Below are positions 56,882 through 64,000 of a DNA stretch of 64,000 nt, piece after piece. This stretch comes from Streptomyces sp. NBC_00259 (GTDB taxonomy: Bacteria; Actinomycetota; Actinomycetes; Streptomycetales; Streptomycetaceae). Each line of letters begins with the position of its first letter. Position 1 is the first letter of the stretch. The stretch is taken from positions 434,001 through 498,000 of the forward strand of contig NZ_CP108080.1 of the NCBI RefSeq assembly GCF_036181745.1. The letters run 5' to 3'. The position numbers and the translations under genes are program-made. The notes under the pieces are model-generated. The model made no database searches and was not told the DNA's origin. It saw only the letters and a program-made list of their open reading frames with translations.

Positions 56882-58405
56882 GTGAACAGCACAACCACCG
56901 CACCGACCACCGGCCCGCCGCCCGCCCGGAGCGGCCCGCAGCCCGCCCCGTACGCCGAGGCGCTCCGCGCCCAGGCGAGCCGCGACTGGGTCCGGCTGAA
57001 CGTTCCCGGACACGCCGCGGACACGGCGAGCTTCGGCCCGCTCACCTCCCTCCTCGGCCCGGAGGCGCTCCGCCTGGACTTCCCGCCCCTCCTGGACGGC
57101 ATCGATCTCGGCCCCACCGCCCCGCTGGGCGAGGCACTGTCCCTGGCCGCCGAGGCGTGGGGCGCCCGCCGCACCTGGTTCCTCACCAACGGCGCCTCGC
57201 AGGGCAACCAGATCGCCTCGCTCGTGACCCCGGCCCTCGGCCGTGTCCTGGTCGTACAGCGCAGCGTCCACTCCAGCGTCATCGACGGACTCGTGCTCTC
57301 GGGCCTGGAGGCCGCGTTCGTCCAGCCCTCGGTCGACGAGGAGCAGGGCATCGCCCATGGAGTCACCGCGGAGGACCTGGCGAAGGCCCTCGCCGAGCAC
57401 CCGGACGCGGCGGCCGCCTACGTGGTCTCCCCGAGCTACTTCGGTGCGGTCGCCGATGTCCGCGCCCTGGCGGAGACGGCGCATGCCGCGGGTGTCCCGC
57501 TGATCGTGGACGAGGCGTGGGGCTCCCACTTCGGCTTCCACCCCGCACTGCCCGGCAACGCGCTCTCCCAGGGCGCGGACCTGGTCACCTCCAGCACCCA
57601 CAAGCTGGCCGGGAGCCTCACCCAGTCGGCGATGCTGCACCTCGGGCACGGGCCCTTCGCCGATCGGCTCGAACCGCTGGTGGACCGTGCCTTCCGCCTC
57701 GTCCAGTCGACGAGCGCGAGCGCGCTGCTCATGGCCTCCCTCGACCTGGCACGGGCCACGCTGGTGGCGGGCCACGACGCCATCGGGGCGTCCGTGGAGG
57801 CGGCGGACACGGTACGCCGGGTGATCCGCCGGCTCGGCAGGTACGCGATCGTCAGCGACTCCTTCGGGCTGTTCCCGGACATCGCCGCCGCGGATCCCCT
57901 GCGCATCGCCATCGACACCCGCAGCGGCGGCATATCCGGCCACGAGGCACGCCGCCTGCTCAGCCGCGACCACCAGATCATGGTGGAGGTGGCCACCGAC
58001 TCCGCGATCGTCGCCGTGGTGGGGGCGGGTGCCGCGCCGGACACGGACCGCTTCATCGAGGCCCTGCACTGTCTGCCCACGCCGCTGGTCGACGCCGGCC
58101 CGGACAACCGCTCCCGTCTGCGGCTGCCCGCTCCCGGCCCGGCCCGGCTCACCGCCCGCGAGGCCTTCCTGTGTCCTTCGCGCAGTGTGCCCGCCGGGGA
58201 GGCCGTCGGCATGATCTCCGCGGACACGCTCGCCGCCTACCCGCCGGGCATCCCGAACGTACTGCCGGGCGAGGTCATCACCGCCGAGGTGGTGGACTTC
58301 CTCCAGCGCACCGCCACGGCTCCCAGTGGCCATGTGCGCGGCGCTCTCGACCACGCGGTCTCCCGCCTCCGCGTCGTCGACCCCGCTCCACGGCTCTCGC
58401 ACTGA
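56882..58405 (+). CDS. PLP-dependent Orn/Lys/Arg decarboxylase-family enzyme
   Basis: A 507-aa fold-type-I PLP enzyme of the bacterial Orn/Lys/Arg decarboxylase group. The N-terminal part has LNVPGHAADTASFG and FLTNGASQGNQIA (cofactor phosphate binding); the conserved Asp is D210 (VDEAWGSHF) and the Schiff-base Lys is K241 (SSTHKLAGSLTQSAML). The C-terminal domain ends with the PPGIPNVLPGE motif typical of this family. It converts a basic amino acid to its amine or acts as a related aminotransferase-like enzyme; the substrate cannot be told from sequence. GTG at 56882 is the best start, though its ribosome site is weak; the open frame extends upstream through a TTG at 56816. Placed between a divergent LysR gene and a polar amino-acid importer, it probably processes what the importer brings in. 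Confidence 0.82.
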   Translation: MNSTTTAPTTGPPPARSGPQPAPYAEALRAQASRDWVRLNVPGHAADTASFGPLTSLLGPEALRLDFPPLLDGIDLGPTAPLGEALSLAAEAWGARRTWFLTNGASQGNQIASLVTPALGRVLVVQRSVHSSVIDGLVLSGLEAAFVQPSVDEEQGIAHGVTAEDLAKALAEHPDAAAAYVVSPSYFGAVADVRALAETAHAAGVPLIVDEAWGSHFGFHPALPGNALSQGADLVTSSTHKLAGSLTQSAMLHLGHGPFADRLEPLVDRAFRLVQSTSASALLMASLDLARATLVAGHDAIGASVEAADTVRRVIRRLGRYAIVSDSFGLFPDIAAADPLRIAIDTRSGGISGHEARRLLSRDHQIMVEVATDSAIVAVVGAGAAPDTDRFIEALHCLPTPLVDAGPDNRSRLRLPAPGPARLTAREAFLCPSRSVPAGEAVGMISADTLAAYPPGIPNVLPGEVITAEVVDFLQRTATAPSGHVRGALDHAVSRLRVVDPAPRLSH

Positions 58406-58445
58406 GCCGGTCCTCGTATCCGCTCGAACTCCCGGAGAAAACACC

Positions 58446-59393
58446 ATGAACCGACAGCTCACCGCACGCAGGGCGATCGCGGCCGTCGCCACGACCGGCA
58501 TCGTCTCCCTCCTCGCCGCCTGCGGCAACCAGACCGAGGGCGCCGAGGAGACGGGCGGCGACAAGGCCACTGCCGTCGCCGCTCCGCTGGCGGACAAGCT
58601 CCCGCAGTCGATCCGCGACAAGGGTGTCATCAAGGTCGGCTCGGACATCGCCTACCCGCCGGTCGAGTTCAAGGACGGCTCCGGCAAGGTCGTCGGCATC
58701 GACCCCGACCTCGCGGACGCGATGGGCAAGCAGCTCGGGGTGAAGTTCGAGTTCGAGAACGGCACCTTCGACACCCTCATCACGGGTCTGCGCTCCAAGC
58801 GCTACGACCTCGCCATGTCGGCCATGACGGACACCAAGAACCGTCAGGAGGGTGTGGACTCCGAGACCGGCAAGAAGGTCGGCGAGGGCGTCGACTTCGT
58901 CGACTACTTCACCGCCGGTGTCTCGATCTACACGAAGCAGGGCGACGACAAGGGCATCAAGACCTGGGCCGACCTGTGCGGCAAGAAGGTCGTCCTGCAG
59001 CGCGGCACGGTCTCCGAGGACCTCGCCAAGGCCGAGAACGCCAAGTGCCTGAAGGCCAAGAAGGGCAAGATCGCGATCGAGGCCTTCGACAACGACCAGC
59101 AGGCCCAGACCCGTTTGCGTGCGGGCGGCGGTGACGCGGGCGTGTCCGACTTCCCCGTGGCGGCGTACGCGGCCAAGACCTCCGGCGGCGGCAAGGACTT
59201 CCAGATCGTGGGCGAGCAGGTCGAGGCCGCGCCGTACGGCATCGCGGTGGCGAAGACCAACACCCAGCTGCGTGACGCCATCCAGGCCGCGCTCGACGCC
59301 ATCATCAAGAACGGCGAGTACGAGAAGATCATCGCCAAGTGGGGTGTCCAGGCCGGCTCGGTGACCGAGGCGAAGATCAACGGCGGTTCCTGA
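58446..59393 (+). CDS. Polar amino-acid ABC transporter substrate-binding lipoprotein
   Basis: A 315-aa lipoprotein: signal with lipobox Cys26 (SLLAAC), a short acidic linker and a family-3 binding fold (IKVGSDIAYPPVEF, GIDPDLADAMGKQLG, ITGLRSKRYDLAMSAMTDT, YGIAVAKTN). These binders capture polar or basic amino acids for HisM-type permeases. GGAGAA lies 6 bases before the ATG at 58446; a longer reading from 58326 enters the decarboxylase gene. It is 40 bases after that gene and 43 before the permease, so the four genes decarboxylase-binder-permease-ATPase look like one operon. Confidence 0.92.
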   Translation: MNRQLTARRAIAAVATTGIVSLLAACGNQTEGAEETGGDKATAVAAPLADKLPQSIRDKGVIKVGSDIAYPPVEFKDGSGKVVGIDPDLADAMGKQLGVKFEFENGTFDTLITGLRSKRYDLAMSAMTDTKNRQEGVDSETGKKVGEGVDFVDYFTAGVSIYTKQGDDKGIKTWADLCGKKVVLQRGTVSEDLAKAENAKCLKAKKGKIAIEAFDNDQQAQTRLRAGGGDAGVSDFPVAAYAAKTSGGGKDFQIVGEQVEAAPYGIAVAKTNTQLRDAIQAALDAIIKNGEYEKIIAKWGVQAGSVTEAKINGGS

Positions 59394-59436
59394 CCGCCGA
59401 AGCACTGTCACTGAGCCGCTGAAAGGCACATCCTCC

Positions 59437-60354
59437 ATGTCTGTTGACCTCACCCCCCGGACGACCGGGCGGGAGGCGATCAAGGCTGTTCCGGTGCGGC
59501 ACTACGGCCGGTATGTCACCGCCGTCGTCGCGATCGCGCTGTTCGTCGCGATCGTCTACGCCTTCTCCCAGGGCAAGATCAACTGGGGCGCGGTCCCCGA
59601 CTACTTCTTCGACCCGCGCATCCTCGACGGCGTCGGCCAGACCCTGATCCTGACCGTCCTGTCGATGGCGATCGGCATCATCGGCGGCATCCTCCTCGCC
59701 GTGATGCGCCTGTCGAACAACCCGGTCACCTCCTCCATCGCCTGGTTCTACATCTGGTTCTTCCGCGGCACCCCGGTCCTGGTCCAGCTCGTCGTCTGGT
59801 TCAACCTCGGCCTCGTCTTCGAGTTCATCAACCTCGGCCCGTTCTACAAGGACGAATGGTCCGACTTCATGACCCCGTTCCTCACCGCACTGCTGGGACT
59901 GGGACTCAACGAAGCCGCCTACATGGCCGAGATCTGCCGCGCCGGCCTCCTCGCCGTCGACGAAGGCCAGACCGAGGCCTCCCACGCCCTGGGCATGAGC
60001 CAGGGCAAGACCCTGCGCCGCATCGTCATCCCCCAGGCCATGCGCGTCATCGTGCCCCCCACGGGCAACGAAGTCATCAACATGCTCAAGACCACCTCCC
60101 TGGTCGCCGTCGTCCAGTTCTCCGAACTCTTCCGCCAGGCCCAAGACATCGGCCAGACCTCCGGCGCACCCGTCGAGATGCTCTTCCTCGCCGCCGCCTG
60201 GTACCTGATCATGACCTCGGTCCTCAGCGTCGGCCAGTACTACCTCGAACGCCACTACGCCCGCGGCTCCAGCCGCAGCCTGCCGCCCACCCCCCTGCAG
60301 AAGATCAAGGCCACCCTCTTCACGGTGCGCCGCCCGAAGGGAGCCGCGGCATGA
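59437..60354 (+). CDS. Polar amino-acid ABC transporter permease (HisM family)
   Basis: A 305-aa membrane protein with a cytosolic N-terminus, five to six helices and the EAA-loop typical of HisM/GlnP permeases ([25 protein letters not shown] region). [16 protein letters not shown] is another family signature. There is only one permease gene in the set, so a homodimer is expected. Its stop overlaps the start of the ATPase gene (ATGA at 60351-60354). A basic tail of about 30 residues follows the last helix. Confidence 0.93.
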   Translation: MSVDLTPRTTGREAIKAVPVRHYGRYVTAVVAIALFVAIVYAFSQGKINWGAVPDYFFDPRILDGVGQTLILTVLSMAIGIIGGILLAVMRLSNNPVTSSIAWFYIWFFRGTPVLVQLVVWFNLGLVFEFINLGPFYKDEWSDFMTPFLTALLGLGLNEAAYMAEICRAGLLAVDEGQTEASHALGMSQGKTLRRIVIPQAMRVIVPPTGNEVINMLKTTSLVAVVQFSELFRQAQDIGQTSGAPVEMLFLAAAWYLIMTSVLSVGQYYLERHYARGSSRSLPPTPLQKIKATLFTVRRPKGAAA

Positions 60355-61112
60355 CCGCCATGGTGAAGGCCGAAGGCGTCCACAAGTCCTTCGGCCACAT
60401 CGAAGTCCTCAAGGGCATCGACCTCGAAGTCGCCCCCCGCGAGGTGTTCTGCCTCATCGGCCCCTCCGGCTCCGGCAAGTCCACCTTCCTGCGCTGCATC
60501 AACCACCTCGAGAAGATCAACGCGGGCCGGCTCTACGTCGACGGCGAACTCGTCGGCTACCGCCAGAAGGGCGACAAGCTCTACGAGCTCAAGGACAGCG
60601 AGGTCGCCCTCAAACGCCGCGACATCGGCATGGTCTTCCAGCGCTTCAACCTCTTCCCCCACATGACCGCCCTCGAGAACGTCATGGAAGCCCCCATCCA
60701 GGTCAAGGGCGAGACCAAGGCCGTCGCCCGCGAACGCGCAGCCAAACTCCTGGACCGCGTCGGCCTCGCCGACCGCGCCCAGAACTACCCCTCCCAGCTC
60801 TCCGGAGGCCAGCAGCAACGCGTCGCCATCGCCCGCGCCCTCGCGATGGAACCCAAACTGATGCTCTTCGACGAGCCCACCTCCGCCCTCGACCCCGAAC
60901 TCGTCGGCGACGTCCTCGACGTCATGCGCGGCCTCGCCGAAGACGGCATGACCATGGTCGTCGTCACCCACGAGATGGGCTTCGCCCGCGAAGTCGGCGA
61001 CTCCCTCGTCTTCATGGACGGCGGCGTCGTCGTCGAATCCGGCAACCCCCGCGACGTCCTCACCAACCCCCAGCACGACCGCACCAAAGCCTTCCTCTCC
61101 AAGGTGCTGTAG
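60351..61112 (+). CDS. Polar amino-acid ABC transporter ATP-binding protein
   Basis: A 253-aa GlnQ/HisP-type ATPase with Walker [27 protein letters not shown], signature [18 protein letters not shown], Walker [16 protein letters not shown] and [13 protein letters not shown]. It completes a one-permease importer (binder, permease, ATPase). The ATG overlaps the permease stop. Codon use in this gene and the permease is strongly biased to C-ending codons, more than in neighbours, suggesting high expression. It converges with the membrane phosphatase gene across a 31-bp inverted repeat. Confidence 0.95.
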   Translation: MTAMVKAEGVHKSFGHIEVLKGIDLEVAPREVFCLIGPSGSGKSTFLRCINHLEKINAGRLYVDGELVGYRQKGDKLYELKDSEVALKRRDIGMVFQRFNLFPHMTALENVMEAPIQVKGETKAVARERAAKLLDRVGLADRAQNYPSQLSGGQQQRVAIARALAMEPKLMLFDEPTSALDPELVGDVLDVMRGLAEDGMTMVVVTHEMGFAREVGDSLVFMDGGVVVESGNPRDVLTNPQHDRTKAFLSKVL

Positions 61113-61131
61113 TAGTCGTCCGTGGGTGTCC

Positions 61132-61213
61132 GGCGCTGGGGCACCCGCTACACCGGAAGCGGCTGTTCGGTCCAGATGACCTTGCCGCTGCCGGTGTAGC
61201 GGGTGCCCCAGCG
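61132..61213. repeat. 31-base inverted repeat at the 3' ends of convergent genes (hairpin/terminator)
   Basis: Arms 61132-61162 and 61183-61213 are inverted copies with a single mismatch and a 20-base loop. The right arm encodes residues near GTRYTGSG of the phosphatase; the left arm supplies its last codons and stop. The hairpin lies 20 bases after the importer ATPase stop and probably terminates both convergent transcripts. Confidence 0.88.
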
Positions 61214-63817
61214 CTCGGCGTACCGGGACACCAGGAACAGGCCCCGTCCCCCTTCGTCCGTGGTGGCGGCCCGCCTCAGGTGGGGGGCGGTGCTGCTGCC
61301 GTCGGACACCTCGCAGATCAGGTTCCGGTCGCGGATCAGCCGCACCGTGATCGGCCCACGGGCGTGCCGGATGGCGTTGGTGACCAGCTCGCTGAGGATC
61401 AGCTCGGTGGTGAACACCTCCTCCGCCAGTCCCCAGCCGTTCAGGGTGCGGGTGACCTCCGCCCGTACCCGTCCGACGGCGGAAGGGTCGCTCGGCACGT
61501 CCCAGGTGGCGGCGCGGTTCCCGCCCAGCACCCGGGTACGGGCGACGACGAGGGCGACGTCGTCGCCGGGCCGCTCGGGCAGCATGGCGTCGAGCACGGC
61601 ACGGCAGGTCTCCTCGGGAGTGCGGCCGTCGCGGGCGAGGACGCAGCGGAGCAGCTCCAGTCCCTCGTCGATGTCCCGGTCGCGGTCCTCGACGAGGCCG
61701 TCCGTGTAGAGGACCAGGCTGCTCCCCTCGGACAGATGCAGTTCCGACGTCTCGAAGGGCAGACCGCCGAGGCCGAGCGGCGGGCCGGCCGGAAGCCCGA
61801 TGAACTCGACGTCTCCGCCGGGGTGCACGATCGCCGGCTCCAGGTGTCCGGCGCGGGCCATGGTGCACAGGCGCGAGGCCGGGTCGTAGATGGCGTACAG
61901 ACAGGTGGCTCCGGTGACCCCGGTGACGGAACCGTCCTCGTTCTCGTCCTGGTCGATGCGGGAGACGAGTTCGTCCATGTGCCACAGCAGTTCGTCGGGC
62001 GGCAGGTCCAGGGTCGAGAAGTTGTGGACGGCCGTACGCAGCCGTCCCATGGTGGCGGCCGCGTGGAAGCCGTGACCGACGACGTCGCCGACCACGAGGG
62101 CCACCCGGGCGCCGGGCAGGGGGATCACGTCGAACCAGTCGCCGCCGACCCCGCCGAGGCCGGGTTGTGCGGGCAGGTAGTGGTACGCGACGTCGAGGGC
62201 GGCCTGCTCGGGCAGGGCGCGCGGCAGCAGACTGCGCTGAAGGGCGACCGCCATCATGTGCTCACGTGTGTAGCGGCGGGCGTTGTCGATGTTCACGGCG
62301 GCGCGGGCGACCAGTTCCTCGGCGAGCGACACGTCCTCGTCGTCGAAGGGCTCGGGCTTCCGCGCGCGCCAGAAGGTGGCGATGCCGAGGGTCACATCAC
62401 GGGCACGCAGCGGGACGGCGATCATCGAGTGGATTCCGTACCCGACGAGTCTGCGCGCACGGGCGGGCTCCTGTTCCTGCCAGCCGGAGAACGCGCCCAG
62501 ATCCGCCTCCAGGACGGTCTTCCCCCTGGCGTACGCCTCAGCCTGCGGTGTGGCGTCCACGAAGTGGATCAGCCGTCCCTGCGCGTAGAGCGGGGTGTCG
62601 TCCCTGATGCCCGCGAAGGCGATGCGGCGCATGCCGGTGCCGGTCTCCGCGGGTTCCTCGCCGCTCATCACGGCGTCCGGCAGATCGACCGTGACGTAGT
62701 CGGCGAACCGCGGGACCGCGAAGTCGCTGAGTTCCTGGGAGGTCCGCACCACGTCGAGGGTGGTACCGATCCTCATCCCGGCGTCGTACACGAGCCTCAG
62801 GCGCCCCTGGGCGGAGTCCGCCCTGCCGGTCAGCGCCCACAGCTCGGTGGTGTCGCGCAGGGTGGCGACGGTGCCGACCGGTACGTCGCAGGATGTCGCC
62901 TCCGGGCTCATGGAGCGCTGGTTCACGGCCACGAGCCGGTCCCCGATCACATGCACCTCGTCGCTGGCCGGGCGTCCGGACCGCAGCAGCCGGGCGATGT
63001 TCGCGTCGATGCCGAGTTCGCCGACGGGGCGGCCCTGGGCGTCCGGGGGAATGGCGAGCAGCCGTCGCGCCTCGTCGTTGACGAGCACCAGCCGGTGGTC
63101 GGTGTCGACGATCAGCACACCCTCCCGTACGGCGTGCAGGACGGCGTCGTGGTGCTCGTACATCCGGGTCATCTCGGTGGGTCCGAGGCCGTGCGTCTGG
63201 TGCCGCAGGCGCCGGCTGATCAGGGCCGCGCCCGAGGTGGCGACGGCCAGGGCGAACACGGCGGCGCCGATCAGCACGGGCAGCTGGTCCCGGGTCAGGC
63301 CGCTCGCGCGATCCACCGTGATCCCGGCCGACACGAGACCGAGCACCTTCCCGTCCCTGCCGGTGACAGGTGCGACGGTCCGTACGGAGGGGCCCAGGGA
63401 GCCGGTGACGGTCTCCGTCACGACGCCGCCCGCCGCCGCCGGTGCGATGGTGCCCACGTACTTCTTCCCGATCCGGTCCGGGTCCGGATGGGTGTGGCGG
63501 ATGCCCTCCGGGGTCATGACGACGATGAAGTCCAGCCCGGAGGCCACCCTGGTGGCCTCGGTCCGGCTCTGCAGGGCCGCCGTCGGATCGGCGCCGGCAA
63601 GGGCTTCCTTGACACCCGGCGCGCTCGCGAAGGCCTGGGCCACGGCGATCGATCGGTTGCGGGCCTCCCGCTCGCTGTCGGCCCGGGACTGGAGGACCAG
63701 TGCCACGACAGCGGCGACGACGAGCAGCAGAGCCACCGTCGCCTGCAGGATGAACACCTGGCTTGCGACGGTCCGCGCGCTCATCACCGAGCGCAGGCGG
63801 CCGAGGGGACCGGCCAT
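61148..63817 (-). CDS. Membrane-bound sensor phosphatase: Cache-like sensor, PAS, GAF, SpoIIE and HATPase
   Basis: An 889-aa protein. A first membrane helix (about residues 18-40) and a second (about 175-198) frame an extracytoplasmic sensor of the CitA/DcuS single-Cache type (FIVVMTPEGIRHTHPDPDRIGKKY). Then follow a PAS domain (about 215-330), GAF (about 345-510), PP2C/SpoIIE phosphatase (about 520-750, GGDWFDVIPL, VGDVVGHGFHAA) and a HATPase domain (about 760-885, SELVTNAIRHARG, DEGGRGLFLV). It resembles the two soluble phosphatases at 51-56 kb but can sense an external ligand. The ATG at 63817 has TAGGAAC upstream and places the first helix near the N-terminus; longer starts at 63841 or 63880 are less likely. 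The last few residues come from an inverted-repeat arm. Confidence 0.87.
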   Translation of the reverse strand: MAGPLGRLRSVMSARTVASQVFILQATVALLLVVAAVVALVLQSRADSEREARNRSIAVAQAFASAPGVKEALAGADPTAALQSRTEATRVASGLDFIVVMTPEGIRHTHPDPDRIGKKYVGTIAPAAAGGVVTETVTGSLGPSVRTVAPVTGRDGKVLGLVSAGITVDRASGLTRDQLPVLIGAAVFALAVATSGAALISRRLRHQTHGLGPTEMTRMYEHHDAVLHAVREGVLIVDTDHRLVLVNDEARRLLAIPPDAQGRPVGELGIDANIARLLRSGRPASDEVHVIGDRLVAVNQRSMSPEATSCDVPVGTVATLRDTTELWALTGRADSAQGRLRLVYDAGMRIGTTLDVVRTSQELSDFAVPRFADYVTVDLPDAVMSGEEPAETGTGMRRIAFAGIRDDTPLYAQGRLIHFVDATPQAEAYARGKTVLEADLGAFSGWQEQEPARARRLVGYGIHSMIAVPLRARDVTLGIATFWRARKPEPFDDEDVSLAEELVARAAVNIDNARRYTREHMMAVALQRSLLPRALPEQAALDVAYHYLPAQPGLGGVGGDWFDVIPLPGARVALVVGDVVGHGFHAAATMGRLRTAVHNFSTLDLPPDELLWHMDELVSRIDQDENEDGSVTGVTGATCLYAIYDPASRLCTMARAGHLEPAIVHPGGDVEFIGLPAGPPLGLGGLPFETSELHLSEGSSLVLYTDGLVEDRDRDIDEGLELLRCVLARDGRTPEETCRAVLDAMLPERPGDDVALVVARTRVLGGNRAATWDVPSDPSAVGRVRAEVTRTLNGWGLAEEVFTTELILSELVTNAIRHARGPITVRLIRDRNLICEVSDGSSTAPHLRRAATTDEGGRGLFLVSRYAERWGTRYTGSGKVIWTEQPLPV

Positions 63818-63876
63818 GTTCCTATCTAACACCGCGCCCATACGCTGGGCGACCGGTCCCCGGGCGGTCCACGGGG

Positions 63877-64000
63877 TCACTGCCAGACGCGGATGTGGTC
63901 GACGTACACGGTGGAACTGGAGTCGAGCGGCGCGTTCGTGACCGAGCCGTCGGCGAACTGCAGGACCTCGTGGGAGAGGATCGGGAACTCCCTCACCAGG
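63877..64000 (-). CDS. C-terminal fragment of a GH16-like secreted glycosidase
   Basis: The minus strand is open from the window edge to a TGA at 63877-63879, giving 40 residues that end STVYVDHIRVWQ. Many glycoside hydrolase family 16 beta-glucanases and related concanavalin-like enzymes end with a strand of this type (M/VYVDxVRVWQ), which closes the beta-sandwich. The catalytic part lies outside the window, so this is a family suggestion only. Confidence 0.5.
   Translation of the reverse strand, partial: LVREFPILSHEVLQFADGSVTNAPLDSSSTVYVDHIRVWQ

Overview
The window is very GC-rich and almost fully coding. Codon use, frequent GTG starts, ATGA-type overlaps, DmdR1/IdeR-type iron boxes and several SpoIIE-phosphatase/HATPase fusions all point to a Streptomyces (or close relative) chromosome. 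I see no rRNA or tRNA genes, insertion sequences, prophage genes or CRISPR array.

Left part (1-4.3 kb): a partial polytopic membrane protein (DUF6056-like) runs off the left edge. Next come a glutamate-type ABC ATPase and lipoprotein pair with no permease genes beside them, then a small secreted protein.

4.6-14.2 kb: an eight-gene exopolysaccharide locus. It encodes an Agd3-like (CE18) secreted deacetylase, a PelF-like GT4 glycosyltransferase, a polytopic membrane protein, a LegB-like NDP-sugar 4,6-dehydratase, a sugar-phosphate nucleotidyltransferase, an RmlD-like SDR, a spherulin-4/Sph3-like protein (GH135) and a lipoprotein GH114. The set closely parallels the fungal galactosaminogalactan cluster and the bacterial Pel machinery, but adds deoxysugar-type supply genes. 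This is my leading candidate for an under-described system.

14.2-21.2 kb: PolX-type DNA polymerase/PHP protein, a membrane protein, KatG with a strong 17-bp-stem terminator and a good promoter carrying a palindrome, a divergent Fur-family regulator, and a hypothetical protein.

21.2-51.1 kb: a hydroxamate siderophore cluster of the coelichelin/scabichelin type. It holds an ornithine N5-monooxygenase, a formyltransferase, an FecCD-type importer, one 6355-aa five-module NRPS, MbtH, a siderophore-binding lipoprotein and a heterodimeric ABC transporter. Four iron boxes sit at the divergent promoters and in front of the transporter operon. The NRPS reads C(partial)-A-MT-T / C-A(Ser)-T / C-A(hOrn)-MT-T / C-A(Ser)-T / C-A-T-E. 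It lacks a thioesterase, and its third C domain has lost the second His of HHxxxDG.

51.2-64 kb: two signalling phosphatases (PAS/GAF-SpoIIE-HATPase), a LysR regulator divergent from an Orn/Lys/Arg-decarboxylase-family enzyme, a polar amino-acid ABC importer, a third membrane-bound SpoIIE phosphatase separated from the importer by a 31-bp inverted repeat, and the C-terminal end of a GH16-like gene at the right edge.
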